DNA of 61,139 nucleotides from CAZTDU01 sp050248795. Its GTDB lineage: Bacteria > Pseudomonadota > Gammaproteobacteria > Burkholderiales > SG8-39. Shown here piece after piece: positions 57,893 through 61,139 of the stretch. The notes beneath the pieces were generated by a model. It was not told where the DNA came from, made no database searches, and saw nothing but the letters and a program-made list of their open reading frames with translations. The first letter of the stretch is position 1; each line of letters begins with the position of its first letter. The translations under genes were made by a program, and so were the position numbers. The stretch is taken from contig JBFWRS010000021.1 in NCBI GenBank assembly GCA_050248795.1, forward strand, positions 1-61,139. The letters are read 5' to 3'.

Positions 57893-59485
57893 CTAGTCGA
57901 TCCTGTCGTATGCAGGCAGCGTAAGGAATTCGACGTAGTCGCCGGTGGTGATCTCGTCGAACAGCCTCGCGCCCTCTTCGTATTTGCCCGCGGCCCAGGC
58001 CGCATCGCCCAGGTAGGTCCTGACCTTGGGCAGTTCCTCGGCGAGCAGCTGGCGGAAGAGTTCAGTGGTGATCTTGCGGCCGTCATCCAGCCTGCCCTTG
58101 TCGCTCCTGATCCACTGCCAGATCTGCGAGCGCGAGATTTCCGCGGTTGCGGCATCCTCCATCAGGTTGAACACCGGCACGCAGCCGTTGCCCGCGAGCC
58201 ACGCGCCCAGGTACTGGATGCCCACCGAGATGTTGTTGCGCAGGCCCGCCTCGGTGATCGGCGCGGAGGGCTGGAAATCGAGCAGGTCCTTCGCGCCGTA
58301 GTTCACGTCGGGCCGCTGGCGCGCGTACTGGTTCGGCTGCGGCATGTGCTCGTCGAACACCGCCTTCGCCACCGGCACCAGGCCCGGATGCGCCACCCAG
58401 GTGCCGTCGCAGCCGTCGGTGACCTCGCGCAGCTTGTCCAGGCGCACCTTTTCGATTGCCGCGTCGTTCGCCGCGGGGTCGTTCTTGATCGGGATCTGCG
58501 CCGCCATGCCGCCCATCGCCGGCGCGCCGCGCCTGTGGCAGGTCTTCACCAGCGACAGCGCATAGGCACGCATGAACGGCGCGGTCATCGTCACCTGCGC
58601 GCGGTCGGCGAGGCAGAAGTCCTTGTTGGAGCGGAACTTCTTGATGCAGGAAAAGATGTAGTCCCAGCGGCCGATGTTGAGGCCAGCCGAGTGCTCGCGC
58701 AGCTCCCACAGAAATTCGTCCATCTCGAAGGCGGCGAGCACGGTTTCGATCAGGCAGGTGGCCTTGATCGAGCCCTGGGGCACGCCCAGTTCGTTCTGCG
58801 CTGCAACGAAGATGTCGTTCCACAGCCGCGCCTCGAGGTGCGACTCCATCTTCGGCAGGTAGTAGTAGGGGCCCGAACCGCGCGCGAGCAGTTCCTTCGC
58901 GTTATGGAAGAACAGCAGCGCAAAGTCGAAGATCCCGCCGGCGACCGGCTTGCCGTCCACCGTCACGTGCTTTTCGTCCAGGTGCCAGCCGCGTGGACGC
59001 GGGATCAGCACTGCGGTCCTGTCGTTCAGCTTGTAGGACTTGCCGTTCTGCTCGAAGCTGATGGTGCGCCGCACGGCATCGCGAATGTTCAGTTGCCCGT
59101 CGATCATGTTGTGCCAGGTCGGGCAGTTGGCGTCCTCGAAATCGGCCATGAACGTGGAGGCGCCGCAGTTCAAGGCGTTGATCACCATCTTGCGGTCGGT
59201 CGGCCCGGTGATCTCCACGCGCCGGTCGAGCATGTCCTTCGGCTGCGGCGCGACCTGCCAGTCGGATTCGCGCACCGTCCTGGTTTCCGGCAGGAAGCCC
59301 GGCAGCGCGCCGGCGTCGAATTCCTTCTGTCGCACCGCGCGCCGGGCGAGCAGTTCCTGTCGCCGCGGTTCGAATTTGCGGTGCAGCATGGCGACGAACG
59401 CCAGCGCTTCCGGCGTCAGGATCTGCGCGAACTCTGGCGTCATCTTGCCGGTGATCTGCACACCGGCTGGCTTGGCAGTCGTCAT
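57893..59485 (-). CDS. aceB: Malate synthase A
   Basis: This 530-residue glyoxylate-cycle enzyme condenses glyoxylate with acetyl-CoA. It has the GPTDRKMVINALNCGA segment, TFMADFEDANCPTWHNMI, PRPRGWHLDEKHV, YYLPKMESHLEARLWNDIF and KATCLIETVLAAFEMDE, with the catalytic Asp in the C-terminal domain. The start at 59485 has an AGGGGGA ribosome-binding site. An 11-bp perfect palindrome lies just upstream. The isocitrate lyase partner is not in the window. Confidence 0.96.
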   Translation of the reverse strand: MTTAKPAGVQITGKMTPEFAQILTPEALAFVAMLHRKFEPRRQELLARRAVRQKEFDAGALPGFLPETRTVRESDWQVAPQPKDMLDRRVEITGPTDRKMVINALNCGASTFMADFEDANCPTWHNMIDGQLNIRDAVRRTISFEQNGKSYKLNDRTAVLIPRPRGWHLDEKHVTVDGKPVAGGIFDFALLFFHNAKELLARGSGPYYYLPKMESHLEARLWNDIFVAAQNELGVPQGSIKATCLIETVLAAFEMDEFLWELREHSAGLNIGRWDYIFSCIKKFRSNKDFCLADRAQVTMTAPFMRAYALSLVKTCHRRGAPAMGGMAAQIPIKNDPAANDAAIEKVRLDKLREVTDGCDGTWVAHPGLVPVAKAVFDEHMPQPNQYARQRPDVNYGAKDLLDFQPSAPITEAGLRNNISVGIQYLGAWLAGNGCVPVFNLMEDAATAEISRSQIWQWIRSDKGRLDDGRKITTELFRQLLAEELPKVRTYLGDAAWAAGKYEEGARLFDEITTGDYVEFLTLPAYDRID

Positions 59486-59502
59486 CTGAATCCCCCTGTT
59501 TA

Positions 59503-59513
59503 TTGCGGCGCAA
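59503..59513. promoter_or_regulatory. Candidate operator upstream of aceB
   Basis: TTGCGGCGCAA is a perfect inverted repeat around a central G, 18–28 bp before the malate synthase start and just above its ribosome-binding site. AT-rich flanks extend the symmetry partially. The position suits a repressor site for acetate or fatty-acid control, but the regulator is unknown. Confidence 0.4.
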
Positions 59514-59545
59514 AATAAGGGAATTCTACTATACGAAACTCGGCC

Positions 59546-60933
<1,388 letters not shown>

Positions 60934-60937
<4 letters not shown>

Positions 60938-61139
60938 GCGAGTGGCAACACCATCCTGAAGACGGTGCGGCCCGGTTTGCTCTCGTACTCGACCACGCCC
61001 TGGTGCCAGGTGACGTAGGTTTGCGCGAGCGAGAGCCCCAAGCCGCTTCCACCCGGGCGCCCGGAGACCAGCGGACTGAACAGGCGGTCGCGGATCTCTT
61101 CGGGCACGCCGGGCCCGTCATCGACCACTTGCAATTCTA
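60934..61139 (-). CDS. ntrB: Nitrogen sensor kinase NtrB, C-terminal end (partial)
   Basis: The last 206 bp encode the C-terminal end of a histidine kinase ATP-binding domain: VVDDGPGVPEEIRDRLFSPL, then SGLGLSLAQTYV (G1 and G2 boxes). Position directly before ntrC with a 4-bp overlap identifies it as NtrB. The frame continues beyond the window edge at 61139; an apparent TTG start at 61134 is internal. Confidence 0.9.

Overview
This 61-kb window is a GC-rich, tightly packed chromosomal segment, most likely from a betaproteobacterium. The indications are the hprK–rapZ…mutY and thiS–thiG–trmB gene orders, a Bug-type (tripartite tricarboxylate) binding protein, an aceE–aceF–lpdA operon whose E3 carries its own lipoyl domain, ntrBC, and the general look of the proteins. 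This is inferred from family knowledge, with no database search. I see no insertion sequences, phage genes, CRISPR arrays or rRNA. There is one tRNA (Gly, CCC anticodon, encoded CCA). No gap between genes exceeds about 215 bp, and many neighbours overlap by 1–8 bp or converge with overlapping stops.

Layout. (1) 1–2560: end of hprK, rapZ, a Lon-substrate-binding-domain protein, and mutY on the opposite strand. (2) 2619–9378: a peptide-type ABC importer, with the binding protein divergent from permease–M20 amidohydrolase–permease–ATPase–ATPase. (3) 9375–17155: nine same-strand genes, probably one operon read leftward from a Rieske oxygenase. They encode the oxygenase, a NIPSNAP protein, a Bug solute receptor, a cupin, an enol-lactonase-like hydrolase, a 7Fe ferredoxin, an adrenodoxin-reductase-type FNR, a mercaptopyruvate sulfurtransferase and an alpha/beta hydrolase. 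A VOC protein diverges from the oxygenase, a TrmO-like gene lies beyond it, and an IclR regulator diverges from that. (4) 19155–25431: AsmA, a cytosolic 5'-nucleotidase, RidA and an HpaB-type flavin monooxygenase in one run, with a divergent LysR gene. (5) 25425–27483: a DUF1028 protein, a type II dehydroquinase-like protein with altered active-site residues, and a GhrA-type dehydrogenase. (6) 27579–32262: an ABM-domain protein, a cobalamin-binding protein with the CarH-type W-x9-EH signature but no DNA-binding domain, a diguanylate cyclase, and a PAS-GGDEF-EAL protein. (7) 32269–38954: pilU and a flavin reductase, then a DadA-like oxidoreductase, PyrK, class 1B PyrD, a hydantoinase/carbamoylase-family amidase and an unusual PyrE. 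(8) 39009–46394: a small Cys-rich protein, tRNA-Gly, thiS, thiG, trmB, a UxaA-type dehydratase, a DUF4126 protein, rsmE, a secreted hypothetical protein, argA and yggX. (9) 46384–52806: rpiA, lpdA, aceF and aceE on the minus strand. (10) 52869–61139: folD, prlC, a DUF4124–glutaredoxin protein, xthA, a GST, aceB, ntrC and the end of ntrB.

Most of the window is housekeeping. The most unusual parts are the putative B12/light-to-c-di-GMP operon (region 6), the Rieske operon that seems to carry its own unorthodox electron-transfer chain (region 3), the class 1B pyrDK–carbamoylase–pyrE cluster (region 7), and the dehydroquinase-like enzyme that lacks its catalytic arginine (region 5). A peptide permease gene with no ATG, GTG or TTG able to start its conserved N-terminus also deserves a check.
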